The notes under the pieces were generated by a model. That model searched no databases and was not told where the DNA came from. It saw only the letters and a list, made by a program, of their open reading frames with translations. The position numbers and the translations under genes are program-made. From positions 124,001 to 188,000 of the forward strand of contig CAMIMA010000001.1 in assembly GCA_946222675.1 (NCBI GenBank): a DNA stretch of 64,000 nt, written 5' to 3'. Shown here in pieces: positions 42,284 through 51,390 of this stretch. This DNA is from an uncultured Candidatus Saccharibacteria bacterium. Lineage in GTDB: Bacteria; Patescibacteriota; Saccharimonadia; Saccharimonadales; Saccharimonadaceae. Every line of letters starts with the position of its first letter. The first letter of the stretch is position 1.

Positions 42284-44184
42284 TGAAACGCTTTACTAAA
42301 CTACTGTATATAGTAATAGTATTTTCAATGTTGTTAGTGCCATACACCACGGTCTACGCTGAAGACGCGCCGGGTGGCAATACAGCGGATGGCACACCAG
42401 TGCCAACTGATTCGTTCGCCGGTCCGAGTGCCGAGGGTGACTATCTCGGTGGTGTCGACCCATCCAATCAGCGCGATATTATGATGCGTCTTGAGATACC
42501 ATACTATAACGCTCAAGAGTGTGCTGAAGGCACTTCTCCTAGTGAAGGTGAAAGCGCAGGTACAGCTAGTGGTAAAGATAATAAGGAAAAAGTATTCAAC
42601 TTTTTGCGCACTGCCACATTCGGTGGTCACAAACTCAATGCGGCACAAATTGCTGGAATTATGGGAAATTTAATGCGTGAACACGGTTTTCAGACTAATA
42701 GCACAGGTAATGGATTTCATGGATTAGCACAGTGGGGAAAAGGTAGGTGGAGTAATGATATGGAAGGTAACATAGAGCTACAATTAAAACATCTAAAGGC
42801 GGAAATGGATAGTGGAGAATGGCATGATAGACTAGAACGCGGCGGTTTTTTTAACTTGGGCAATTCTCAAGACGATGCTATTAAAGCTACTTTTATCTTT
42901 GCGCGAAATTATGAGGTCTGTATTAATGGTAAGGGCTGTAGTGAAACATGGCAGGGTGAAGCTGTTGCTGCTCAATGTATTCAAAATTGGAATACTGAGG
43001 GTAAAAGTGTGGGCCGTAAACAATTTGCAATAGAATTTTATAACGAATACTCTAGCAAGGTTGATGGCCCAGCACCTAATAGTGCTGCCGGCTATGGGCC
43101 TGGTCGTCACATCTGGTTTGGTGATAGCCGCACAGTTGGCATGCGTAGTGCTGTAGGTGATAATGGAGATATCTGGATAGCTCAAGATGGCAAAGGATAC
43201 GACTGGTTTAATGGTGATGGGCTGACACAGGTAAACTTAGCTAAACAAGCTGGAGATACAATTGTGATTAATTTTGGCGTGAATGATCCAAATAATGCAA
43301 AACAATATATAAAAAGAATTAATGAGTTAGCTAATACAGATTGGAAGAACAATAAAGTAGTTGTCATGTCAGTTAACCCCGTAGAAGATGGTCGTTCGAG
43401 CAAGACAACAGATAAACAGGTGAATGAATTTAACAAAGCAATGAAAGCCGGATTGAACGGCTCGAACATTCAATTTGTAGATACATATTCAACAATGAAA
43501 AAGAATGGTTTTAATACCAAGGATGGACTTCACTATACAGTAGATACCTATAAAAAGCTACATGATGATTTATTAAAAAAAGTTACTGATAATAATTCAA
43601 CAACAGATGCTAAGGCTTCCGATAATTGTGCTCCATCGGAAAACAGTTCTAATGACGGTGCTACTAAGTATGGCACCAGTGATGGTTACGATATTTACAA
43701 TCAGGCTGATTTTGCTAAATCTCAGTTTGGTAGTACTAACGTTAAGGATGGTGGTTGCGGCCCAAGCGCCATGGCAATGATTATATCAGCATTAACTGGC
43801 AAAAGAATCACTCCAGCTATGACCGCAGCTTATGGTGGTGACCATGGCGGTGAAGTAGGTGGTGGGTCTAGCTGGAACCTGCCAGAAATACTAGCTCAAA
43901 ACCCCGACTTTGGTATTAAAGCAAATAAGATAAAACAAACCATTGACAAATTCAATGAAGTATTATCCAGTGGTGGTATGGTCTGGGCTTGTGGACGCGG
44001 TGCCGCACCATTTACTGGCGTTGGTCACTGTATTGGTATTCGCGGGCGAACTGATAGTGGAAAATGGAAAATTTTTGATTCCGGCACACCTCAAAATTCT
44101 TATAAAGAGTGGGATCCAACAACTATTATTAACGGTATTATCTTAAACGGTGGTGGGAGTGCTTCGGCGGTTTATGCAATATGA
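42283..44184 (+). CDS. Secreted three-domain hydrolase: lysozyme-like, SGNH and C39-like peptidase
   Basis: 633 residues with a signal peptide (LLYIVIVFSMLLVPYTTVYA). Domain 1 (about 100-260) is like phage tail lysozyme: QIAGIMGNLMREHGF with Glu133, then HGLAQWGKGRW. Domain 2 (about 275-435) is an SGNH hydrolase: WFGDSRTVG (Ser282), INFGVNDPN (Asn334) and DGLHYT (Asp414, His417). Domain 3 (about 465-633) is C39-like: GGCGPSAMAM (Cys492), VGHCIGI (His582) and IFDSG (Asp599). It could cut glycan, remove esters and cut peptides in cell wall. GGAGGAA precedes the ATG. Its end overlaps the next gene by four bases. Confidence 0.85.
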   Translation: MKRFTKLLYIVIVFSMLLVPYTTVYAEDAPGGNTADGTPVPTDSFAGPSAEGDYLGGVDPSNQRDIMMRLEIPYYNAQECAEGTSPSEGESAGTASGKDNKEKVFNFLRTATFGGHKLNAAQIAGIMGNLMREHGFQTNSTGNGFHGLAQWGKGRWSNDMEGNIELQLKHLKAEMDSGEWHDRLERGGFFNLGNSQDDAIKATFIFARNYEVCINGKGCSETWQGEAVAAQCIQNWNTEGKSVGRKQFAIEFYNEYSSKVDGPAPNSAAGYGPGRHIWFGDSRTVGMRSAVGDNGDIWIAQDGKGYDWFNGDGLTQVNLAKQAGDTIVINFGVNDPNNAKQYIKRINELANTDWKNNKVVVMSVNPVEDGRSSKTTDKQVNEFNKAMKAGLNGSNIQFVDTYSTMKKNGFNTKDGLHYTVDTYKKLHDDLLKKVTDNNSTTDAKASDNCAPSENSSNDGATKYGTSDGYDIYNQADFAKSQFGSTNVKDGGCGPSAMAMIISALTGKRITPAMTAAYGGDHGGEVGGGSSWNLPEILAQNPDFGIKANKIKQTIDKFNEVLSSGGMVWACGRGAAPFTGVGHCIGIRGRTDSGKWKIFDSGTPQNSYKEWDPTTIINGIILNGGGSASAVYAI

Positions 44185-44753
44185 TACAAAAATTCAAATC
44201 TCTACCACCAAACGTAAAAGCTATTTGTTTTGCCATCACTGCTATATTTGCTTTATCTATCATTATGTCTATACCAACTATAGTAACTAAAATTAGTACT
44301 AAAATGGATAGTAGAGCATCAACTCACTTAGATAAACATAGTAATATAACCGTTAAAATAGGGGTTGCAAATCCAGAATCTTATGGTTTACCTAAAGATA
44401 CACCAATGGAAGTTGGTAGCAAAAATTTAATCGACAGAGGAATGTCATTTGAAAAATCTTTACAGGTATCTAAGGTTTTATCTGCATATTATCAGCACAA
44501 AAACATTACTGAACACAGTAATATAAAAATGATTAGTATCGGTAAGAATGTTGATTCTAATTGGGATGGCGATACATCAACCGGAACCTACAACACCACC
44601 ATTCAGTTAGACCAAAAAGGGGCGTTAATTCCACTACAAATCATAGACGTAAATAACCCGCTTAAGCCGTATTTTTCGATTAAATTAAAAATCAATGATG
44701 ACTACCAGACAATTTACGAGACCAACGACGACATTAGCCAGTTCGTACAATAA
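44181..44753 (+). CDS. Small bitopic membrane protein, last gene of the island
   Basis: 190 residues, starting in an ATGA overlap with the hydrolase gene. An N-terminal helix (AICFAITAIFALSIIMSIPT) is followed by an external domain of about 150 residues with no cysteine. No family recognised. Its size and topology resemble VirB8-type scaffold proteins and the 170-residue protein two genes earlier; this is only a structural guess. Confidence 0.65.
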   Translation: MIQKFKSLPPNVKAICFAITAIFALSIIMSIPTIVTKISTKMDSRASTHLDKHSNITVKIGVANPESYGLPKDTPMEVGSKNLIDRGMSFEKSLQVSKVLSAYYQHKNITEHSNIKMISIGKNVDSNWDGDTSTGTYNTTIQLDQKGALIPLQIIDVNNPLKPYFSIKLKINDDYQTIYETNDDISQFVQ

Positions 44754-44763
44754 ATTTCCTAAG

Positions 44764-44805
44764 TTGGCACTCTAACCTTGCAAGTGCCAATTTTTGTGTT
44801 ATAAT
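44764..44805 (+). promoter_or_regulatory. CIRCE operator and promoter of groES-groEL
   Basis: TTGGCACTC (44764-44772), exactly nine bases, then AAGTGCCAA (44782-44790): an inverted repeat with one mismatch that matches the HrcA-binding CIRCE element (TTAGCACTC-N9-GAGTGCTAA). A -35 TTGCAA lies within it and TATAAT follows (44800-44805). HrcA bound here would block RNA polymerase until heat stress. hrcA itself is not in the window. Confidence 0.85.
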
Positions 44806-44831
44806 GGTAATTGTAACCAAAGGAGGATGAA

Positions 44832-45101
44832 ATGTCGAATGTTCCTTTAAAGCCGCTGGGCGACCGAATCGTAGCCGAGCGCGAAGAATCTGAAGCTCGT
44901 ACTGCAGCTGGACTATTTTTACCAGAAGATGCTAAAGAGAAGTCGCAAGTTGCAACCGTACTAGCTACCGGCAAAGACGTAAAGGATGTAAAAGTTGGTG
45001 ACCGAATCGTGGTACGTGAATACTCTACTACTGAAATTAAGGTCAATAACAAGAAGTATTTTATTGTTAAGGAAGAAGACGTACTTGCTACGTTGGCATA
45101 A
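44832..45101 (+). CDS. groES: Co-chaperonin GroES
   Basis: 89 residues, normal length. It begins NVPLKPLGDRIVAEREESEA, has the mobile-loop region (TAAGLFLPEDAKEKSQVATV) and the dome region GKDVKDVKVGDRIVVREYS. It caps the GroEL folding chamber. AAAGGAGGATG precedes the start. groEL follows after eight bases. Confidence 0.97.
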   Translation: MSNVPLKPLGDRIVAEREESEARTAAGLFLPEDAKEKSQVATVLATGKDVKDVKVGDRIVVREYSTTEIKVNNKKYFIVKEEDVLATLA

Positions 45102-45109
45102 GGAGAATT

Positions 45110-46732
45110 ATGGCGAAAAAAGTTTTTTATAGTGACGAAGCGCGTGAAAAAGTTTTAGCTGGTGCTAAAACCCTAGCCGACGCCGTTAAAACCACTATGG
45201 GGCCAAAGGGTCGCAATGTGGTAATTGGCAAGACTTACGGTGGTCCATCGGTTACCCACGATGGTGTTACTGTAGCAGAATCAATCGATCTACCAGAGAC
45301 TGATGAAATGTTAGGTGAAAAAATTGGCGCCGAGCTCATCAAGCAAGCCGCCAAAAAGATGAATAAAGTTGCAGGCGATGGCACTACCACCGTCACAGTG
45401 CTAACTTATGAAATCTTGCGTGAAGCCAACCGCTTAATTGCCGCCGGACATAACCCAATGGAACTCCGCAAGGGCGTCGAGCGGGCTGCAAAGTCCATTC
45501 TTACTGAACTTGATAGCATGGCCGAACCAGTTAAAGGTAAGGATGACCTCGTAGCTGAAGTGGCTAGCATCTCGGCTGGCGACCCAGAAATTGGTAAGCT
45601 CATTGCCGACGTGATGAGTAAAATCGGCCGCGACGGCGTCGTCAGTGTGGAAGCAGGGCAGGGTCTTGACCTTGAATCAGAGGTAGTAGAGGGCTTTACC
45701 TTCGACCGTGGCTACATCAGCGCCTACATGGTAACCGACCCGAATCGCATGGAAGCTGCCTACGATAAGCCAGCAATTATTATTACCGACAAGAAGATTA
45801 GCTCAGCTCAGGAATTTCTACCGCTAATTGAGAAGGTCGCAACCGCCGGCAAGAAGGATGTTGTCTTAATTGCCGAGGATGTTACCGGTGAAGCACTTGG
45901 TGTGCTAATTCTTAATAAGTACAAGGGTGTGCTCAACACCTTGGCCATCAAGGCTCCATCATTTAGCGACCGCCGTAAGGAAGTCTTGCAGGATATCGCC
46001 ACCCTCACTGGCGCAACTGTCATTTCCGCCGACCAAGGCATGTCGTTCGATAACGTTGGCCTTGAGGTAGTGGGTTCGGCGCGGCGCGTCATTTCCACCA
46101 AAGATAGCACCACTATTATCGAAGGCGCAGGCGATAAGGCGCAAGTGGCACAACGTATCGCACTCATTAATGCCCAGAAGGAAACCGCACGCAGCGACTA
46201 CGACCGCGAGCAAATTGCCAAGCGCGCTGCATCACTCAGCGGTAAAGTTGCCGTCATTAAAGTTGGTGGTGCAACCGAAACTGAAATTGACGAGAAGAAA
46301 TATCGCGTTGACGACGCCGTAGCTGCAGTTAAGGCGGCGCTTGATGGTGGTATCGTCCCTGGTGGCGGTGTAACATTAATCAACCTCGCCAGTAAAATTA
46401 CTGCTACTGACGCCGGTGCTGAGATTTTGCGCAACGCCTTATTAATGCCATTTAAGCAAATCACCAGCAACGCTGGTCTTAATAGCGAAGCTTTGTTGGC
46501 TCAAGTTCAGGCAGCTAAACCAGGACAGGGTGTCGATGTCATGAACTATGACGGCAAGCTAATCGACCTCAAGAAGTCAGGTGTGGTTGACCCAGCACGC
46601 GTCACACACGAAGCCATCCAAAACGCTGTATCAATTGCTGCTACGGCAATGACGATGGGTGCACTCGTAGTTGACTTACCAGAGAAAAAAGACGCTAGCG
46701 CCAACATGGGCGGTGGCATGGGTATGATGTAA
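45110..46732 (+). CDS. groEL: Chaperonin GroEL
   Basis: 540 residues, full length. ATP-binding motifs include TTMGPKGRNVV, VAGDGTTTVTVL and GIVPGGGVTL. The Gly-Gly-Met tail (MGGGMGMM) is present. It folds proteins in the cytoplasm with GroES and is co-transcribed with it under CIRCE control. Its base composition is like the core genes, not like the island just upstream. A strong terminator follows. Confidence 0.98.
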   Translation: MAKKVFYSDEAREKVLAGAKTLADAVKTTMGPKGRNVVIGKTYGGPSVTHDGVTVAESIDLPETDEMLGEKIGAELIKQAAKKMNKVAGDGTTTVTVLTYEILREANRLIAAGHNPMELRKGVERAAKSILTELDSMAEPVKGKDDLVAEVASISAGDPEIGKLIADVMSKIGRDGVVSVEAGQGLDLESEVVEGFTFDRGYISAYMVTDPNRMEAAYDKPAIIITDKKISSAQEFLPLIEKVATAGKKDVVLIAEDVTGEALGVLILNKYKGVLNTLAIKAPSFSDRRKEVLQDIATLTGATVISADQGMSFDNVGLEVVGSARRVISTKDSTTIIEGAGDKAQVAQRIALINAQKETARSDYDREQIAKRAASLSGKVAVIKVGGATETEIDEKKYRVDDAVAAVKAALDGGIVPGGGVTLINLASKITATDAGAEILRNALLMPFKQITSNAGLNSEALLAQVQAAKPGQGVDVMNYDGKLIDLKKSGVVDPARVTHEAIQNAVSIAATAMTMGALVVDLPEKKDASANMGGGMGMM

Positions 46733-46742
46733 ACCCTAGCTC

Positions 46743-46767
46743 AAGGCCTCCTTCGGGAGGCCTTTTA
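46743..46767 (+). terminator. Terminator after groEL
   Basis: AAGGCCTCC and GGAGGCCTT form a 9-bp stem with a stable TTCG tetraloop, then a T run. Confidence 0.93.
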
Positions 46768-46816
46768 TGATTCTGATAAAAATTTGCTATAATATACATA
46801 TAAAAGAGAGGGCATC

Positions 46817-47866
46817 ATGCAATTAGATAGTTTAGAAATTATTCGTCGGCGCGACCCCGAAGACGCACTTGGGGTAATCGCCAATTCCTACACACAATTA
46901 AATTTTCCGGCCGAACTACAGCAGGCTGATTCTGGCAACTTTCAACCGGCCAATATTGTTTTAAGTGGTATGGGTGGTTCATGCCTCGCTGGCCTAATTG
47001 CCAATCGCTGGCTACGCCACGACTACAATCTCAATTTACCATTTGAGGTTAGCCGCGAATACACCGTGCCGGAGTACGTCAATAATAAATCACTAGTAAT
47101 TATCTTTAGCGTCAGCGGTAATACAGAAGAGACCCTGAGCTCACTCGACGATGCACTCAGTAAGCGTGCCCATATCGTTGTTATTACCAGTGGTGGCAAG
47201 CTGCTAGAGCGTGCCCAAAGCGAGCAGCTGCCATACATTGTACTCGATAAAATCAGCCAGCCGCGCTACGGCGTCTTCATGCATCTGCGCGCCATTACAA
47301 AGGTACTAGAACATTACAACATCCTACATGGTGCATTTAATGAATTAAGCGACAGTGCCGACTTTGTTAAGAACTACGCAAGCAAACTAACCGCGCTCAT
47401 TCCATTTGACCGTAATGCCGCCAAACAATTGGCACTTAGTTGCACCGGCAAGACTGTGCTAGTCTTTGCAAGTAGCTGGTTCTACCCACTAGCCTACAAA
47501 TGGAAAACTTCATTTAATGAGAACGCTAAAAATATCATTTGGTGCAACGAGTTTCCAGAGTTCAACCACAACGAGTTTATTGGCTGGACTGAACAGCCAG
47601 TTGAGAAGCCGTTTTGCGTTGTTAGTTTACGATCTAACTTAGATAGTGAGCGCGTCAACAAACGTTTTGACCTCAGTGAACAATTATTGTCTGGCAAGCG
47701 GCCACACTCACATAACATGCAACTCACAGGTGACACCTATATCAAGCAGGCCATCTGCGGCGCCATCTTAGGTGACTTTACGAGTATTTATCTCGCTATT
47801 TCCAATAATATCGACCCAACGCCAGTGCCGTTGGTAGAAAAATTTAAGCACTTATTAGTGCAATAA
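46817..47866 (+). CDS. Bifunctional phosphoglucose/phosphomannose isomerase-like (SIS) protein
   Basis: 349 residues. It has two SIS domains with IVLSGMGGSCLAGLIANRWL, then VIIFSVSGNTEETLSSLDDA, and SRPY-like QPRYGVFMHL. The C-terminal part carries NEFPEFNHNEFIGW, as in the archaeal/actinobacterial bifunctional isomerases that interconvert fructose 6-phosphate with glucose 6-phosphate and mannose 6-phosphate. GAGAGGG precedes the ATG, with TATAAT near 46790. Its end overlaps the convergent kinase gene by 12 bases. Confidence 0.88.
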   Translation: MQLDSLEIIRRRDPEDALGVIANSYTQLNFPAELQQADSGNFQPANIVLSGMGGSCLAGLIANRWLRHDYNLNLPFEVSREYTVPEYVNNKSLVIIFSVSGNTEETLSSLDDALSKRAHIVVITSGGKLLERAQSEQLPYIVLDKISQPRYGVFMHLRAITKVLEHYNILHGAFNELSDSADFVKNYASKLTALIPFDRNAAKQLALSCTGKTVLVFASSWFYPLAYKWKTSFNENAKNIIWCNEFPEFNHNEFIGWTEQPVEKPFCVVSLRSNLDSERVNKRFDLSEQLLSGKRPHSHNMQLTGDTYIKQAICGAILGDFTSIYLAISNNIDPTPVPLVEKFKHLLVQ

Positions 47867-48778
47867 AACTTTTACGCTGCGTTCGCTCCTGACCGCAGCG
47901 ATATTTTTTACAGCACTCAGTGCAATATTGTCGCCCGCCACATTGGCCACTAAATCAGTCGCCTCGGTTAACACAAGCTTCTCAAGATTAGTAAACTCAC
48001 CGGGGAAACGCACCGCCCAAGCTCCCGCCATAATAATTTTACCCGCCAGGTTGCGCCCCTTAGTTAAGGCGTGATGAAAGAAAAACTCTGAATCCGCCGT
48101 CAAGATATTTTTTGGTAGCCGCAAGATATTATGTGCCGCATTAATTGCAAAAAAGCCAATTGAGTCGTCGCGCCACATTTTACCATCACGCTCAAAGTCA
48201 GTAAATTCTAGTTCATTAATGCAGCGAGAAATTTCACCTAACTTAGTTAGTGGCAAAGACAGGGCGGGGCTTAGAGCACGAAACTGCCGGCGCCGCTGAC
48301 GCGATGCGGCATTATTCAAGTAGTCAACCAGCACCGTAGTGGCGCCGAAGGTGATGTAACTCGCTAGTGCAAATTGGCGCTTGCCGTTAATATAGATGTT
48401 GATTGGGTTAATTTCACGTGCTGGTTGCGTCATAATTAGCTTAGGATTGCGGTGATTACCATTTAAGGCTACTGATAAGTCGTTACTATTGCCAAGCGGC
48501 ACTGTCGCAAATGTCGCGTCCACGCCCGAGCAGTACACCGCATCAAATGTCACTTGCGCCGTGCCATCGCCGCCACAAGCTAGCACTAAGTCACCATCCT
48601 TAAGCTCGCTACTGATTAAATCACGCCCTTCAAAATAAGGGGTATCAACCAAGCGCACCTCTTTAAGGCCAACTTGGTAACGCATCTGGTAATCCACTAA
48701 TAACGGGCGAATGCGCTTATAGGCATTGGCCCGCGTTGACTTTGGCGAAAATACTACAATGATGCGTTTGTAATTCAT
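47855..48778 (-). CDS. Diacylglycerol/lipid kinase family protein
   Basis: 307 residues of the DAGK/YegS/sphingosine kinase fold. N-terminal KRIIVVFSPKSTRANAY, nucleotide motif LVLACGGDGTAQ, and VPLGNSNDLSVAL in the place of PLGTGND. The C-terminal beta domain is present. It likely phosphorylates a membrane lipid. It begins two bases after the virB4 stop, so it belongs to the transcript of the second T4SS cluster; the reason for that linkage is not evident. Confidence 0.87.
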   Translation of the reverse strand: MNYKRIIVVFSPKSTRANAYKRIRPLLVDYQMRYQVGLKEVRLVDTPYFEGRDLISSELKDGDLVLACGGDGTAQVTFDAVYCSGVDATFATVPLGNSNDLSVALNGNHRNPKLIMTQPAREINPINIYINGKRQFALASYITFGATTVLVDYLNNAASRQRRRQFRALSPALSLPLTKLGEISRCINELEFTDFERDGKMWRDDSIGFFAINAAHNILRLPKNILTADSEFFFHHALTKGRNLAGKIIMAGAWAVRFPGEFTNLEKLVLTEATDLVANVAGDNIALSAVKNIAAVRSERSVKVLLH

Positions 48779-48780
48779 TA

Positions 48781-50628
48781 TTATTGCTGTTGCGCCCTCT
48801 GTTGCGCTAGCTGCTGCGGGTTCGTGGTAATTAGCGACTGCTCAGTCTCCGAGGCAATAATCTGAATCAACACATGGTTCTGACCAGCGAAGAAGAGGCC
48901 TTGTCCAACCGGGAAGCTTGAGAGGCGTTTCAGCTCCTCCTCAGTTAGTTTAAACACTTGGCCAAGCATATCCACCGAAGAAGGGGACTGCTTCAAGAGC
49001 AACTGAATTGACGAGTTAGCCACAATGGCGCGCCCCATCGGCGAAGAAATAAAGTCTTCCACGTCCTGTGTAATAGTGGTAAGCCCGAGATAATACTTAC
49101 GTGCGCGCTTCGCTAGGCTAAACAGGAAGTTCGCACTATCCGGATACTTCATAAGTTGCCACGCCTCATCGACAATTAACATACGTTTATGACTCTTATC
49201 GGCACGAACCTTGTTCCAAATATGGTTTAATACAATGTACATTGCCACCGGACGAAGCTCATCCTCAAGGTCGCGAATATTAAACACCACCATGTGGTTG
49301 TCAATTTCCACGTTCGACTGATGCGAGAAGATACCTGCAAACGTACCGGTGGTGTACTGACGCAAGCGCTGCGCCAGGTCAGGGCCAGTGCCACCCATGT
49401 GTGCTAAAGTATCATATAAATCGGCCATCACTGGTGGAGTAGAGTTATGTGTTAGTGGGTCAGAGGTAATGCCCACGCGCGCATAGGTATCAATTAATGC
49501 TTGGTCGAGGTCAGCTTCCTCATTCGGTGTCAAAGTGTTGACTGTCGTACCGTTCGAAGCCACGTGTGAAGTACCGAGCATTTGGCGCAACAAACCATGT
49601 AGGGTAATTAAGTTAGAACGTAGTACGTCCGCCGCGTCGTCGCCTTGGTCACTATCCACTGTATGTGGCAAGTCAAACGGATTAATTCGCGTATCACTGT
49701 TAAGCGACAAATGGATATATGAGCCGCCAACTGCATCACAGAGGCGACGGTATTCGTCTTCTGGGTCGATAATCAAGATATCTACCCCCACCATCATTGA
49801 GCGCAGCGCTTCTAGCTTCACCGTAAATGACTTACCAGCACCAGACTTCGCGAACACCACCATGTTAGCGTTCTCGAGTAAATAGCGGTTGAAAATAATT
49901 AGGCCATAGTTGTGCAAGTTAATCCCATACAAAATACCGTCGTCCTGTGTTAGGTCGGATGAGGTAAATGGGAAAGTAGTTGAAATAGCACCCGTATCCA
50001 TGTTACGGCGAATCTTTAATTCATCGCTAAACTGCGGGATAGTGGAGTTAAGACCCTGTTCCTGCTGCGCCGAAGCAACCTTGGTGAGCACCATCTGCTG
50101 GCCAAGCGCCGTTTCCACCTTGTGCGACACTGCCGCCAAATCATCCAAGTTATTAGCAGAAACAGTTAAATATAGCCCCAAGCGGAAGAACTTCTCTGAA
50201 CCAAGCTGTAATTTATCGCGCAGCTCCTCGGCGTCCTGATAGGCTGCTTCAAGTGCTGGGTCGCGAATCTTACCGTGCTCAGCATTCACCTCCATTGATG
50301 CCTCCAGCTGTGTCACCTTACGACGCAGGTTATTCATCACCACCTGCGAATCGACAGGATAAACAAACATTGAGATATCAATCACTTCATCGAGGTTGAC
50401 AATACCGGATAGCCACCCTGTGTAGAGCACACGTGGGTAGCCGTAAACGTAAATTGTCCGGCAGTAGCGTGTGCCGAGCTTGAAATAATTACTATTAAAC
50501 TCTAGGCTGGCTGGTGCGACCAAATCGCGCATTGTCACCACACCCTTGTGGTAAATATCAGCGACTTCGCTCGCTTCACGCGCACGCTGCGCAGCTAATG
50601 ATTCTTTCTTCTTTTTAAACACTGACAT
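48781..50628 (-). CDS. virB4: VirB4-type T4SS ATPase
   Basis: 615 residues. The N-terminal domain (about 35-210) is like CagE/TrbE/VirB. The C-terminal ATPase has Walker A KSGAGKS (261-267) in VVFAKSGAGKSFT, Walker B RMLIVDEAWQLM, and the helical tail EEELKRLSSFPVGQGLFFAG typical of VirB4/TraC. It powers assembly and transport at the inner membrane. Its start overlaps the TraC-like gene by 14 bases. The codon use is like core genes rather than the AT-rich island 4 kb away. Confidence 0.93.
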   Translation of the reverse strand: MSVFKKKKESLAAQRAREASEVADIYHKGVVTMRDLVAPASLEFNSNYFKLGTRYCRTIYVYGYPRVLYTGWLSGIVNLDEVIDISMFVYPVDSQVVMNNLRRKVTQLEASMEVNAEHGKIRDPALEAAYQDAEELRDKLQLGSEKFFRLGLYLTVSANNLDDLAAVSHKVETALGQQMVLTKVASAQQEQGLNSTIPQFSDELKIRRNMDTGAISTTFPFTSSDLTQDDGILYGINLHNYGLIIFNRYLLENANMVVFAKSGAGKSFTVKLEALRSMMVGVDILIIDPEDEYRRLCDAVGGSYIHLSLNSDTRINPFDLPHTVDSDQGDDAADVLRSNLITLHGLLRQMLGTSHVASNGTTVNTLTPNEEADLDQALIDTYARVGITSDPLTHNSTPPVMADLYDTLAHMGGTGPDLAQRLRQYTTGTFAGIFSHQSNVEIDNHMVVFNIRDLEDELRPVAMYIVLNHIWNKVRADKSHKRMLIVDEAWQLMKYPDSANFLFSLAKRARKYYLGLTTITQDVEDFISSPMGRAIVANSSIQLLLKQSPSSVDMLGQVFKLTEEELKRLSSFPVGQGLFFAGQNHVLIQIIASETEQSLITTNPQQLAQQRAQQQ

Positions 50629-51382
50629 CTCCTATATTCGTATGTTTAGCAATACCCTTACCCTTACTTACATAAGTAGTGGTATACTGGCTAAAATCAC
50701 CGATTGTCTGGCGCAAGGCTTGGTCTGGGTTGTAAATACTATAGTACATCTCGCCCAGCTCCTTTGTCTTGAGACGCACCGCTGGCACGCCAATTTGTCG
50801 CAAGCCGTCTAGCACCACTGACACGCGTGAATTAATTTCATCCTTTGCCGCCTCATATTTATTCGCAGGAACTTCGATCTTAGCTTTTGTACCAGCCGAA
50901 TCATTAACCATATTTTTTAGTACGCCACGCTGACTTGAATCTGAACCAATTTTAGCGCGTTCCTCACCAATTGAGTAGGGAATGACCACAAAAAAGCTCT
51001 TATCCATAATGTTAGCTTCACGCGCAAGAGCATTAATAAAGTCAATATAGTCATCGATTAAAGCACCAAGCAGCATATTCTCTTGGTTGGTGCGCAGTGC
51101 CTTTAATTTATTGACATATGGGGTAATATCAACTTTTTCTGACTTAACGTAAATCTGAATCGGGAAGTTTAAGGAGTTCACAAAATCCTGGTAGTTAATT
51201 TCCACACTCTCGCGTTCACGTGCACTCATGAGGTCAAAGTTAATTGACTGCGCCGCAATCACTGCTCGAAATGAGCTGTCCGACATGATCACCAAGTTGT
51301 CCCGCAACTCAGAAAAACGCAGTGAATTTTGCGTTGAGTTCGGGTGTTGTTGACTAGTTAGATTAATCTTATTTTTCGACAT
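50615..51382 (-). CDS. TraC-like T4SS accessory protein (VirB4 N-domain-like)
   Basis: 255 residues, soluble and lacking nucleotide motifs. The sequence (NLVIMSDSSFRAVIAAQSIN, then PIQIYVKSEKVDITPYVNKL and FFVVIPYSI) resembles the short TraC proteins found before VirB4 in CPR and Gram-positive T4SS clusters. It likely pairs with VirB4. The position between PrgI-like and VirB4 genes supports this. The C-terminal half includes a helix and LRQIGVPAVRLKTKELGEM. Confidence 0.75.
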   Translation of the reverse strand: MSKNKINLTSQQHPNSTQNSLRFSELRDNLVIMSDSSFRAVIAAQSINFDLMSARERESVEINYQDFVNSLNFPIQIYVKSEKVDITPYVNKLKALRTNQENMLLGALIDDYIDFINALAREANIMDKSFFVVIPYSIGEERAKIGSDSSQRGVLKNMVNDSAGTKAKIEVPANKYEAAKDEINSRVSVVLDGLRQIGVPAVRLKTKELGEMYYSIYNPDQALRQTIGDFSQYTTTYVSKGKGIAKHTNIGDVSV

Positions 51383-51390
51383 TCCCCACC

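Noticed and set aside
24446..44763. tRNA-Ser(GGA) as an attachment site of an integrated island
   Set aside because: No direct repeat of the tRNA 3' end is seen near the other boundary (44.75 kb) and there is no integrase, so integration cannot be shown.
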